Positions 34,949-43,033 of a DNA stretch of 64,000 nucleotides are shown one piece after another (position 1 is the first letter of the stretch; each line of letters opens with the position of its first letter). Position numbers and translations under genes: made by a program. Location: assembly GCF_009601505.1 (NCBI RefSeq), contig NZ_WITC01000061.1, forward strand, positions 169,531-233,530, written 5' to 3'. This DNA comes from Sinorhizobium terangae (GTDB lineage Bacteria; Pseudomonadota; Alphaproteobacteria; Rhizobiales; Rhizobiaceae). The notes beneath the pieces were generated by a model. It did no database searches, was not told the DNA's origin, and saw only the letters and a list, made by a program, of their open reading frames with translations.

Positions 34949-36051
34949 AGTACCAACCCCCGGGCTTCCAGGTGCCGCTTCATCTCGGGTCCGCGGTCGA
35001 TCGCGCCGACGCTGGCGACCCATTGCGCGAAATCGGTGAGCGAATTTTGGAGTTGATGCGCGGGTTCGAAGCCGAGCAGATCCCGTGCCGCGGTAATGTC
35101 GGCGAAACAATTGCGGATATCGCCAGAGCGAGCCTTATTCATGATCTCCGGCATAAGCTCGGGTACTCCCATTGCATCGGCGAGCAGCAAAGCAACATCG
35201 GCGATAGCATAGGCCTGACCGCTGCCGACATTGATGACGTGGCCGGCGGCTGCCGGCTGTTCGAGCGCCAGACGGAAGGCTCGCGCCACATCGCGGACGT
35301 GAACGAAATCCCGTCTTTGTCTGCCATCTTCGAACACCATCGGCGATTGTCCGTTGGCAAGCCGCGAGGCAAAGTTGGCAAGCACGCCGGTATAGGGATT
35401 GGAAAGCGCCTGACCGGCGCCGTACACGTTGAACAGGCGCAGGGCCACTGCCTCCACGCCATAGGCTTCCCCGAAAATCAGCACCTGGCGTTCCTGCGCA
35501 AACTTCGTGAGCGCGTAGATGGACGCGAGATCGACCGACTTCTGCTCATCCGTCGGAACCGGCCTGAGACGCTCCCCGTCGGGTCCGGTTGGGTCCCATG
35601 AACCTGCCCTGATAGCGGCCGGGAAACGGCGGACGTGGGCACAGTGCTCGCCCGTTATCGTTGCGTAGAGCCCTTCGCCATAGACGCTCATCGACGATGC
35701 GACGACGATGCGCCGGATCGGCATTCCGATGATCGCCTCAAGCAGGACGGCGGTCCCGAAGTCGTTGACGCCCACGTAGCGGGCGATTTCATACATCGAC
35801 TGACCGACCCCGACCTCAGCTGCAAGATGGACGACGCAGTCGACGTCCATAAGCGCGCTTTTTACCGCAACCGCATCGCGAACGTCTGCCCGTCGTACGT
35901 CCACGTCCGATGGCAACGTGACCTGTGCATCCGCGTGAACCTGCTCACTGAGAACGTCCAACACGCGCACGCTGTAGTTCGCTGAGAGGAGTTCCTCGAC
36001 CACATGCTGGCCTATGAAGCCGCATCCGCCGGTAACAAGAATCTTTGTCAT
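34945..36051 (-). CDS. NAD-dependent NDP-sugar epimerase
   Basis: A 368-residue extended SDR with KILVTGGCGFIGQHVVEEL, ASSMSVYGEG and the catalytic YALTKFAQERQ. The insertion SWDPTGPDGERLRPVPTDE before the active Tyr resembles dTDP-L-rhamnose 4-epimerase-like proteins. ATG 36051 has a poor ribosome site (GTCAGG). First gene of the eight-gene operon; two stress-type promoters lie upstream on this strand. Confidence 0.87.
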   Translation of the reverse strand: MTKILVTGGCGFIGQHVVEELLSANYSVRVLDVLSEQVHADAQVTLPSDVDVRRADVRDAVAVKSALMDVDCVVHLAAEVGVGQSMYEIARYVGVNDFGTAVLLEAIIGMPIRRIVVASSMSVYGEGLYATITGEHCAHVRRFPAAIRAGSWDPTGPDGERLRPVPTDEQKSVDLASIYALTKFAQERQVLIFGEAYGVEAVALRLFNVYGAGQALSNPYTGVLANFASRLANGQSPMVFEDGRQRRDFVHVRDVARAFRLALEQPAAAGHVINVGSGQAYAIADVALLLADAMGVPELMPEIMNKARSGDIRNCFADITAARDLLGFEPAHQLQNSLTDFAQWVASVGAIDRGPEMKRHLEARGLVL

Positions 36052-36094
36052 GACGTACCTGACGACGTTCCATGGGAGACAGTGACAAAGCTCC

Positions 36095-36119
36095 AACAAG
36101 CCTCGGTAGCAAATGTTCC
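36095..36119 (-). promoter_or_regulatory. EcfG/RpoE2-type promoter, proximal, glycan operon
   Basis: Minus-strand GGAAC (36119-36115), 17 bases, GTT (36097-36095), 44 bases before the epimerase start. Confidence 0.65.
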
Positions 36120-36194
36120 TTCATCCATGACTTCTTCTTCTTTGTTGTTCTTCATTGATCCCTTGCAGCGGGACGTTGTCCGTCCGAAGGTACA

Positions 36195-36219
36195 AACCTC
36201 TCACTTGCGTGAGTGTTCC
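36195..36219 (-). promoter_or_regulatory. EcfG/RpoE2-type promoter, distal, glycan operon
   Basis: Minus-strand GGAAC (36219-36215), 16 bases, GGTT (36198-36195): an exact match 100 bases upstream of the proximal site, so the operon may have tandem stress promoters. Confidence 0.68.
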
Positions 36220-36238
36220 ACGCGAACCGAGAGCAGCA

Positions 36239-36263
36239 GGAACAAAAGCTGCAACATCAAGTT
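36239..36263 (+). promoter_or_regulatory. EcfG/RpoE2-type promoter for the dehydrogenase-oxidoreductase pair
   Basis: GGAAC (36239-36243), 17 bases, GTT (36261-36263). It would give a leader of about 115 bases before ATG 36385. Confidence 0.6.
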
Positions 36264-36384
36264 AAGGGCGCGATGGCTGCTGAGCGTGGATCAAGGCTGC
36301 TTTGCCGGGGCTTTCGCGGGGTCCGCGGTATCTGAAACGCGATGCTCGGCGGCCGGATAGGTCTTCACCACGGGAGGGAACAGA

Positions 36385-37377
36385 ATGAACATCAGCGTAT
36401 CTGGGGAGACGGACACGATGTCCGCCGCGATAATCACGGCACCCGGCGAGGTGCGCATCGAAACTCTTCCGCTGCCACGACCGGGCCGCGGCGAGGTTCG
36501 CATCCGCCTTGAAGGCTGCGGTGTTTGCGCCTCCAACCTCGTTCCCTGGGCGGGGCCGGAATGGATGCGCTTTCCGACAGAACCCGGTGGACTGGGCCAT
36601 GAAGGGTGGGGAATTATCGATGCGATCGGTGAGGACGTGCAGGGTTTCGCGCCGGGCGACCGTGTCGCCGCACTTTCCTACCATGCATATGCCACCCACG
36701 ACATCGCTGACCAGACGGCGATCGCACCCTTACCTCCGGCACTTGCGCATCAGCCGTTTCCCGGCGAACCGCTCGGCTGCGCCTTCAACATCTTCCGGCG
36801 CAGCGCGATCAAGCCGGGGGAGACAGTGGCGATCGTCGGCATCGGCTTTCTCGGAATCCTTCTGACCGAGCTTGCGAGCGCTGCGGGCGCGCAAGTCATC
36901 GCCATCTCGCGCAGACCTTCATCGCTTGCTTCGGCAGAGCGCGCCGGCGCGAGCCATGTGGTTGCCATGGACGATCATTGGCGAATTATCGAAGAAGTGA
37001 AGGACCTGACCTCTGGCAGTTTCTGCGACTGCGTTATCGAAGCCGTCGGCAAGCAATGGCCACTCGACCTTGCAGGCGAACTGGCAAAGGAGCGGGGGCG
37101 GCTTATCATTGCAGGCTATCACCAGGACGGCCCGCGGCAGGTGAACATGCAGCTGTGGAACTGGCGCGGCCTCGATGTGATCAATGCACACGAGCGTGAT
37201 CCCGCCGTATACATACGCGGCATCCATGAGGCGATCGCGGCGACCGCCGCGGGGCGGATGTCGCCCTCACCGCTCTACACGCACAGATTTCCGCTCGAGC
37301 AGCTCGGCGCGGCGCTGAACATGACCCGCGACCGGCCGGAAGGTTTCATCAAAGCGCTGGTGATCTACGATGAGTGA
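36385..37377 (+). CDS. Zinc-type medium-chain dehydrogenase
   Basis: A 330-residue MDR-superfamily dehydrogenase. The catalytic-zinc region is CGVCASNL with GHEGWG, and the nucleotide-binding VAIVGIGFLGILLTELA glycine motif starts near residue 150. The four-cysteine structural-zinc loop of classical alcohol dehydrogenases is absent. ATG 36385 has a GGGAGG site. It overlaps the next oxidoreductase gene by eight bases. Probably oxidises or reduces a sugar or polyol in the glycan pathway. Confidence 0.85.
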   Translation: MNISVSGETDTMSAAIITAPGEVRIETLPLPRPGRGEVRIRLEGCGVCASNLVPWAGPEWMRFPTEPGGLGHEGWGIIDAIGEDVQGFAPGDRVAALSYHAYATHDIADQTAIAPLPPALAHQPFPGEPLGCAFNIFRRSAIKPGETVAIVGIGFLGILLTELASAAGAQVIAISRRPSSLASAERAGASHVVAMDDHWRIIEEVKDLTSGSFCDCVIEAVGKQWPLDLAGELAKERGRLIIAGYHQDGPRQVNMQLWNWRGLDVINAHERDPAVYIRGIHEAIAATAAGRMSPSPLYTHRFPLEQLGAALNMTRDRPEGFIKALVIYDE

Positions 37378-38395
37378 CGCGACGCCGCTTGCAACGACCC
37401 GAAATGCCGTCAGCCGGCCCCGCGTCGGCTTCCTCGGAGTCGGAAGGATCGGCCTCCATCGCATGAGAGCGATCGTCGACACCGGAGCCGTCGAAACCGC
37501 CGCGATCTTCGATCCCTCACCGGAAATGGCCGCTGCGGCCCGTGAATTGACGCCCGAAGCCTCGGTCGTAAGTTCCTTCGAGACCTTGCTCGACCAGCAG
37601 CTGGAAGGCATCGTGATCGCTTCGCCAAGCGCACTCCACGCTGCCCAATCGATCGTGGCTCTCGAGCAAGGCGTGGCAGTTTTTTGCCAGAAGCCGCTCG
37701 GCCGCACGCGAGATGAGGCCGCAGCCGTGGTCGACGCGGCCCGGCGCGTTGACCGGCTATTGGATGTGGACCTCTCCTACCGTCACACCGATGGGATGCA
37801 ACAGATCCGCGATCTGATCGCTTCCGGTGAACTCGGCACCGTTTTCGCGGCGGACCTCACCTTTCACAACGCCTATGGCCCGAGCAAGCCGTGGTTCTAT
37901 GACAAGGCGCTTTCAGGTGGCGGCTGCGTGATCGACCTGGGCGTGCACCTTGTTGACCTCCTCCTTTGGGCCCTGGAATTTCCGGAGATCGTTCGAGTCG
38001 AGAGCAGGTTGTTTGCCAAGGGCAGCCGCATCCGCCGCGACGGCGATGACGTGGAGGACTATGCCGTTGCGACGCTCGAGCTGGCGAATGGTATCGTCGC
38101 CCGACTGGCATGCTCGTGGCATTTGCAGGCTGGATGCGATGCGGTGATTACCGCTGACTTTCACGGCACCGGAGGCGGCGCCAGCTTCAGGAACGTGAAC
38201 GGGTCCTTTCTCGATTTTTCGGCCGAACGGTATCGCGGGACACAACGGGAGGTGCTGACGCTTCCTCCTGATGCCTGGGGCGGACGCGCGGCAGCCGCCT
38301 GGGCGAAGCGCCTTGCCGCAGGCGAGCGTTTCGATCCGGACAACGACCGCCTGGTCGCGGTGGCAGATGTCCTCGACCGAATTTATGGGCGATAG
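37370..38395 (+). CDS. Gfo/Idh/MocA-family oxidoreductase
   Basis: A 341-residue NAD(P)-dependent sugar or inositol dehydrogenase-like protein. VGFLGVGRIGLHRMRA binds the dinucleotide; FCQKPLGRT is the conserved (E)KP motif with Gln in place of Glu; GGCVIDLGVHLVDLLLWAL contains the catalytic Asp/His region. Translationally coupled to the preceding dehydrogenase. Close to Ino1, so an inositol derivative is a possible substrate. Confidence 0.87.
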   Translation: MSDATPLATTRNAVSRPRVGFLGVGRIGLHRMRAIVDTGAVETAAIFDPSPEMAAAARELTPEASVVSSFETLLDQQLEGIVIASPSALHAAQSIVALEQGVAVFCQKPLGRTRDEAAAVVDAARRVDRLLDVDLSYRHTDGMQQIRDLIASGELGTVFAADLTFHNAYGPSKPWFYDKALSGGGCVIDLGVHLVDLLLWALEFPEIVRVESRLFAKGSRIRRDGDDVEDYAVATLELANGIVARLACSWHLQAGCDAVITADFHGTGGGASFRNVNGSFLDFSAERYRGTQREVLTLPPDAWGGRAAAAWAKRLAAGERFDPDNDRLVAVADVLDRIYGR

Positions 38396-38431
38396 ACGCA
38401 CGCGTCCCAGCAAGGCCTGTGTCTGGGCTAA

Positions 38432-40195
38432 TCACGCTCCCTCGTCTTCTATGCGGCGCAGCAGAAGTTTCGCGTATCGTGAAGCGGTCGCCTCTAGCCG
38501 AGGAACTTCCTCTGCGGCCGCTGCCGGCTTTGCCGAAATCCAAAGGCCAAGCTGAAAAGCCAGATAGCAGAGCTCGAGGACTGCCTGGAGGTCCGGGTTC
38601 AAGGCGCGGGAACATCCTTCGGATACGACCGCGCGCAAATGGGCCGATTGCTGCATCGAAAGCCCGAACTCGACGCCCGCCCCTGCAAGGTCCCAAGCGA
38701 TGTCCTGGCGGCCGATCAGGTCATGGGCGGCGCTGTGATCAAGCGCATCGGTCTTGAGGAAGCCCTGTTCGCCTCCGGCAAACCATTCCCAGCGATGCAG
38801 CCGATTGTCGGTATCAACTGGCTGCATGAAGCCCTCGTAGCGCTCAGCGTTGCCGATCAGACCCTTCAGCCGCAACGCCGCCGCCATGCCTAGAGCCTCC
38901 TTGGTATTCACCGTCGCCATCTCGCACAGCTTCGATAGCGACGCTCCAGATGTCGCCGGCGGCGGCAGGCAGCGTGCCCGAAAGGCGAGGTACCGGCCGA
39001 GATGCTCTACGAATTTCGTCTGACGAAACTCGCTCGGCGCGACCGGCCGCCCCCCTATCCATTTCTCGACGAGGAAGCCGTGACACATTCCTGCGACGGG
39101 AGGCGTGAACCCTGCCTCCGCCAGGAGGCGCGCCTTGAGCAGCTTGCGCTGGCCCACGTCGCCAAGCCCGGCAAATTTGACGAGCCATGTATTATCGATC
39201 GTATGGGCAAGGAATTTTCTGCGCTCGAATCTGCGATCGACCGCAGGCCAGGCATGGTGACCGTAAAGAAGCGCCTTCCGCCAGGCGCCCGCGGAAATGT
39301 CTTCGAGCGGCCTTTCGAGCGGGCCGATGAGCTCACTGACCCAGGAGGCAAGACCGTGGCAGCGTTCGAAGAGGAGATGGTCTACGTCGAGCACATGGCG
39401 AGGACTTGCGGCCCAACGTTTTCGGTGGCAGCTGCTGGATTCCGGCCCAAGCCCTCCCTTGTGTCCGGGGAAAAAATGAATGCGCCTATCGCCGACGCCA
39501 TGGTCTTCAAGCCAGTCCGCTACGCTTCCGAACGAACTGCCGGAAAGGCCTGGCCCCTCGTCGACGATCGCAAAACACGCCGCCGGATCGCGCAGCAGCC
39601 GGTGCGAGAGCCGTGGCGCGACAGCAATGCGCCTCTGGAAAGGAGGGCCCGCCGGCCGAAGCGTGACCGGCCCGGGGGCTCCGATGGCGGTGGCGACCAT
39701 TGCGGAGAGGCTCGTTCCGATGCTTCGTATGCCGATCACCGTCGTGTTTGCCGCAAGCCCGGAGCGCATCGCAGCTTCGGCGTAGCTTTCCGGATAGAGA
39801 CCGTAGAAGCTGTAGCCTTCCGCCTCCTTGACGCAAAGCGAACACGGTGCCCGCAGGTCCGGTAGCAGTGCCGTGACACGCGGGGGCACGGCCAAGGGAC
39901 CCGCCAGCCCCTGACGCCACGACCGGAGGACGAGCCGTGCCAGGTCGAGGAGAAGGAGGCTGCCGATGTCGCGCCGCGCGGAGAGGTCATCGGCCGTCAT
40001 TTTTTCGAACTCGATGTCCGACAGTCCCTGTACGAGCTCGCCGGCCTTGAGCAGGATCCCGACGAGGGCGGCGTGGCGTTCGACCCCCGGCGGCTGATGT
40101 TCGAGCCCTCGCAACTGTGCAGCGATAGCCGCGCACAAAGCGTCGGCGCGTTCCATACGCGTGACGTCACCGTATACAAGCATGACTCCGCCCAT
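38432..40195 (-). CDS. Phosphoribosyltransferase-like/kinase-like fusion protein
   Basis: A 587-residue protein I cannot place in a named family. The first half has VIGIRSIGTSLSAMVA and later FAIVDEGPGLSGSSFGS (about 210-235), which resembles the PRPP-binding loop of type I phosphoribosyltransferases (hydrophobic-acidic pair, then GxxGS). The second half resembles an aminoglycoside/choline-kinase fold: NTWLVKFAG, FLVEKWIGGRP and AAHDLIGRQDIAWDLAG near the C-terminus, where the metal-binding Asp would lie. ATG 40195 is used; a TTG at 40216 is possible. Divergent from ino1. Confidence 0.62.
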   Translation of the reverse strand: MGGVMLVYGDVTRMERADALCAAIAAQLRGLEHQPPGVERHAALVGILLKAGELVQGLSDIEFEKMTADDLSARRDIGSLLLLDLARLVLRSWRQGLAGPLAVPPRVTALLPDLRAPCSLCVKEAEGYSFYGLYPESYAEAAMRSGLAANTTVIGIRSIGTSLSAMVATAIGAPGPVTLRPAGPPFQRRIAVAPRLSHRLLRDPAACFAIVDEGPGLSGSSFGSVADWLEDHGVGDRRIHFFPGHKGGLGPESSSCHRKRWAASPRHVLDVDHLLFERCHGLASWVSELIGPLERPLEDISAGAWRKALLYGHHAWPAVDRRFERRKFLAHTIDNTWLVKFAGLGDVGQRKLLKARLLAEAGFTPPVAGMCHGFLVEKWIGGRPVAPSEFRQTKFVEHLGRYLAFRARCLPPPATSGASLSKLCEMATVNTKEALGMAAALRLKGLIGNAERYEGFMQPVDTDNRLHRWEWFAGGEQGFLKTDALDHSAAHDLIGRQDIAWDLAGAGVEFGLSMQQSAHLRAVVSEGCSRALNPDLQAVLELCYLAFQLGLWISAKPAAAAEEVPRLEATASRYAKLLLRRIEDEGA

Positions 40196-40260
40196 TGCTT
40201 CACATTCCCCCTTCAACGCGCCGCAGACCGAATTCGATCCACGGCGCGGGAAACAGAGAA

Positions 40261-40285
40261 GGAACCATTCCGTCGCGCGCTGGTT
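40261..40285 (+). promoter_or_regulatory. EcfG/RpoE2-type promoter for the ino1 operon, exact match
   Basis: GGAAC (40261-40265), 16 bases, GGTT (40282-40285), 39 bases before the ino1 start. Confidence 0.75.
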
Positions 40286-40324
40286 TGGCCAGCATTGTAG
40301 ATACTGACCAGGAGTAGCGGACAG

Positions 40325-41428
40325 ATGCGATCGAAATCAATTCGGGTCGGGCTGGTGGGGATCGGGAACTGCGCGTCCTCCCTCGTTCAAGGGGTGACGT
40401 TTTATCGTGGAGCGAGGGAAGATGAGCCGGTTCCAGGACTGATGCATGTCAGTCTTGGCGGCTACCACGTCCATGACATCGAAGTTTCCGCTGCTTTCGA
40501 TGTTGCCGCCGCAAAGGTCGGACGTGACGTGGCAGAAGCCATCTACGCTCCTCCAAACAACACTTTTCGCTTCGCCGATGTCGCCGCCACCGGCATCGTT
40601 GTCCAACGCGGCAGAACACTCGACGGCATCGGGAGGTATCTGCGCGAAGAAATCGCGGAATCCGACGCGCCGGAGGCTGATGTCGCGGAGATTTTGCGGC
40701 AGACGGAAACGGACGTCCTGGTCTCCTATCTCCCGGTCGGCTCCGAAGTTGCGACCCGCTGGTACGCGGAGCAGGCGCTCGCAGCCGGCTGCGGTTTTAT
40801 CAACTGCATTCCCGTCTTCATCGCCTCAGACAAGTCGTGGCAGCGCAAATTCGCCGAGCGCGGCCTGCCGCTCATTGGCGACGACATAAAGAGCCAGGTC
40901 GGGGCAACCATCGTGCACCGGCTGCTCGCTAATCTCTTTCGCGACCGGGGAGTGCGCATCGACCGGACCTATCAGCTGAATTTTGGCGGCAATACCGACT
41001 TTCTCAACATGCTGGAGCGCGAACGATTGGAATCGAAGAAGATTTCGAAGACGCAATCGGTCGTCAGCCAGATGGACGTTCAATTGGCCGCCAGCGACAT
41101 TCATGTAGGTCCCAGCGATCACGTGCCTTGGCTTGCCGACCGCAAGTTCGCCTACATCCGCGTCGAAGGCACGACATTCGGCAACGTCCCCCTTAACGTC
41201 GAACTGAAGCTCGAAGTGTGGGACTCACCCAATTCGGCTGGCGTGGTCATCGATGCTATCCGCTGCGCGAAACTGGCCATCGACCGCGACATCAGAGGTC
41301 CGTTGATTGCGCCGTCGAGCTACTTCATGAAGTCTCCGCCACAGCAATTCACCGATGCCGAGGCGCGCAGGCGGCTGGAGGAGTTCATCGACGGAGATAG
41401 CGACGCACTCCTGGGGGCGGCAGAGTGA
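40325..41428 (+). CDS. ino1: myo-Inositol-1-phosphate synthase
   Basis: A 367-residue NAD-dependent enzyme that converts glucose 6-phosphate to inositol 1-phosphate, of the short prokaryotic type. [16 protein letters not shown] is the NAD-binding motif; the family strings [27 protein letters not shown] and SYFMKSPP are all intact, including the active-site lysines. An exact stress promoter is upstream. Its stop overlaps the GTG of the histidine phosphatase gene (GTGA). De novo inositol synthesis is uncommon in alphaproteobacteria, so its place among glycan genes is notable. Confidence 0.93.
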   Translation: MRSKSIRVGLVGIGNCASSLVQGVTFYRGAREDEPVPGLMHVSLGGYHVHDIEVSAAFDVAAAKVGRDVAEAIYAPPNNTFRFADVAATGIVVQRGRTLDGIGRYLREEIAESDAPEADVAEILRQTETDVLVSYLPVGSEVATRWYAEQALAAGCGFINCIPVFIASDKSWQRKFAERGLPLIGDDIKSQVGATIVHRLLANLFRDRGVRIDRTYQLNFGGNTDFLNMLERERLESKKISKTQSVVSQMDVQLAASDIHVGPSDHVPWLADRKFAYIRVEGTTFGNVPLNVELKLEVWDSPNSAGVVIDAIRCAKLAIDRDIRGPLIAPSSYFMKSPPQQFTDAEARRRLEEFIDGDSDALLGAAE

Positions 41429-42033
41429 CGACCACGTTTCTGCTGGTGCGGCACGCCGCGCACGATAGTGTTGGCAGCTTTCTCGCCGGACGATCCGCGG
41501 ACGTTCCGCTCGGCAGCGCCGGCCGCGAACAGGCCACGCGCCTGGCAGCGCGTCTCGCGCGCGAGGACATCACCGCGATCTATGCCAGCCCCCGCAAACG
41601 CACGCAGGAAACGGCAGCGGCTATCGCTGCCGTTTCGGGACTCGGCGAGATTAACACAGTCGATGCGCTGGACGAGGTGGACTTCGGCACTTGGTCAGGC
41701 AAGACCTTCGAAGTCCTCAACACAGACCCGCTCTGGCGCCAATGGAATCACACAAGGAGCCTGGTGCGCGCCCCTGACGGCGAGACGATGCTGGACGTCC
41801 AGCAACGGATCATGGCGCTTGTCGAAACGCTGTGTCCGCAGAGTGGCGGCGGGAAGGTTGTATTCGTGAGCCACGCCGACGTCATCAAGGCCCTGATCTG
41901 CCAAGTGCTCGGCCTATCGACTGACGCCTGGGCGCGCTTCGATATCGCACCTGCCTCCATCTCCGCCGTGTCGGCAGGTGGCTGGGGCGCGAAGGTCCTG
42001 CAACTGAACGAAACCCAGGACACGGCACGATGA
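41425..42033 (+). CDS. Histidine phosphatase (phosphoglycerate-mutase-like)
   Basis: A 202-residue phosphatase of the PhoE/cobC-like type. The catalytic His is in LLVRHAAHD (RHA rather than the usual RHG), followed by [12 protein letters not shown] with the phosphate-binding Arg, [10 protein letters not shown] and the second His in [11 protein letters not shown]. It starts with GTG, coupled to ino1, which suggests it dephosphorylates inositol phosphate or a related sugar phosphate. Confidence 0.85.
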   Translation: MTTTFLLVRHAAHDSVGSFLAGRSADVPLGSAGREQATRLAARLAREDITAIYASPRKRTQETAAAIAAVSGLGEINTVDALDEVDFGTWSGKTFEVLNTDPLWRQWNHTRSLVRAPDGETMLDVQQRIMALVETLCPQSGGGKVVFVSHADVIKALICQVLGLSTDAWARFDIAPASISAVSAGGWGAKVLQLNETQDTAR

Positions 42034-42061
42034 TGCAACGGAAGAAGCACGGAGGGCACTG

Positions 42062-43033
42062 ATGATAGAAGCGGCCATGATCTGGAACGAGCCGAACAAC
42101 AAGTCGCATTGGGATCCGGAGATTGACCCGGACTGGAGTCGTTTTGCAAATATGGCGAAGCTGGCCGCGGATGCGATCCGAGATATCAATCCCGGCCTCA
42201 GGCGGGTGCTTGGCGGAATTTCGCCGATCGATCCAGATTTCATGGCTCTAATGAAATCCTATGGCGTCCTCGACCACGTCGATGCGGTGGCGGTGCATGG
42301 CTTTCCGCTTGACTGGAACCTTTGGCAAATCGAGGAATGGCCACGGAGGCTCGAGGAAATACGCGCCGTGACCGATCTGCCGATGTGGATCAGTGAGGTT
42401 GGTGTTTCGACCTTCGGCGCCGAGGAAGTGCAGCTTTGGGGACTACGGAAAACGGCTGAGTTGCTCAAAGGCAAAGTCGAGCGGATCCAGTGGTACAGCC
42501 TCTACGACCTGCCGCGCGCTTGGGGCGCGACCACGCGACATAAGGAAGCCGAGGGCTCGTCCTATTACCGGCATTTCTATATGGGTCTCCTGCGTGAGGA
42601 TGGCGCACCAAAACTGGCAGTTGACGAGTTTGCCCGCCACACGCCTGAGATCGGACTCGTGCAATGGTTCCATTTCGAGGATCCCCGGCTTGACGACGCC
42701 GTTTCATGGATGAAGCGCCTCGGCGTCACGCACCTGCGCACCGGCCTGTCCTGGGCCGACCGCTTCCAGCCTAGTGCGTTGGCCTGGTTCGATCGACAAA
42801 TGGCGGCTCTTGAAGAGTTCGAGGTCACAGTCACGTTCTGCTTCACCCCCGAGCACCGGGGCATCGCGCCGCACCATACGAGCGCGCCGATCGTGCCGGA
42901 GGAATTTGCCGATTTCTGCGCGGAGATGACGGCGCGCTATGCGCCCGGTCCTTCATCGCTCGAAGGCTTGCCGGAGTCGGTCGTGTCCGGGCAGATGCGG
43001 GAGACAAGTTTTCCGATCCAGCCCCGCGAATAG
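42062..43033 (+). CDS. TIM-barrel glycoside hydrolase with permuted halves
   Basis: A 323-residue GH39/GH5-like protein. The acid/base Glu lies in IWNEPNNKSHWD at residue 10 and the nucleophile Glu in MWISEVGVSTFG near residue 114. In ordinary clan A barrels about half the barrel precedes the NEP motif. Here that half seems to follow: WMKRLGVTHLRTGLSWAD, ALAWFDRQMAALEEFEV and FADFCAEMTARYAPG occupy residues 217-290, and the protein ends where NEP would come. ATG 42062 has GGAGGG. The last 97 bases overlap the convergent FrhB-type gene. Confidence 0.78.
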   Translation: MIEAAMIWNEPNNKSHWDPEIDPDWSRFANMAKLAADAIRDINPGLRRVLGGISPIDPDFMALMKSYGVLDHVDAVAVHGFPLDWNLWQIEEWPRRLEEIRAVTDLPMWISEVGVSTFGAEEVQLWGLRKTAELLKGKVERIQWYSLYDLPRAWGATTRHKEAEGSSYYRHFYMGLLREDGAPKLAVDEFARHTPEIGLVQWFHFEDPRLDDAVSWMKRLGVTHLRTGLSWADRFQPSALAWFDRQMAALEEFEVTVTFCFTPEHRGIAPHHTSAPIVPEEFADFCAEMTARYAPGPSSLEGLPESVVSGQMRETSFPIQPRE

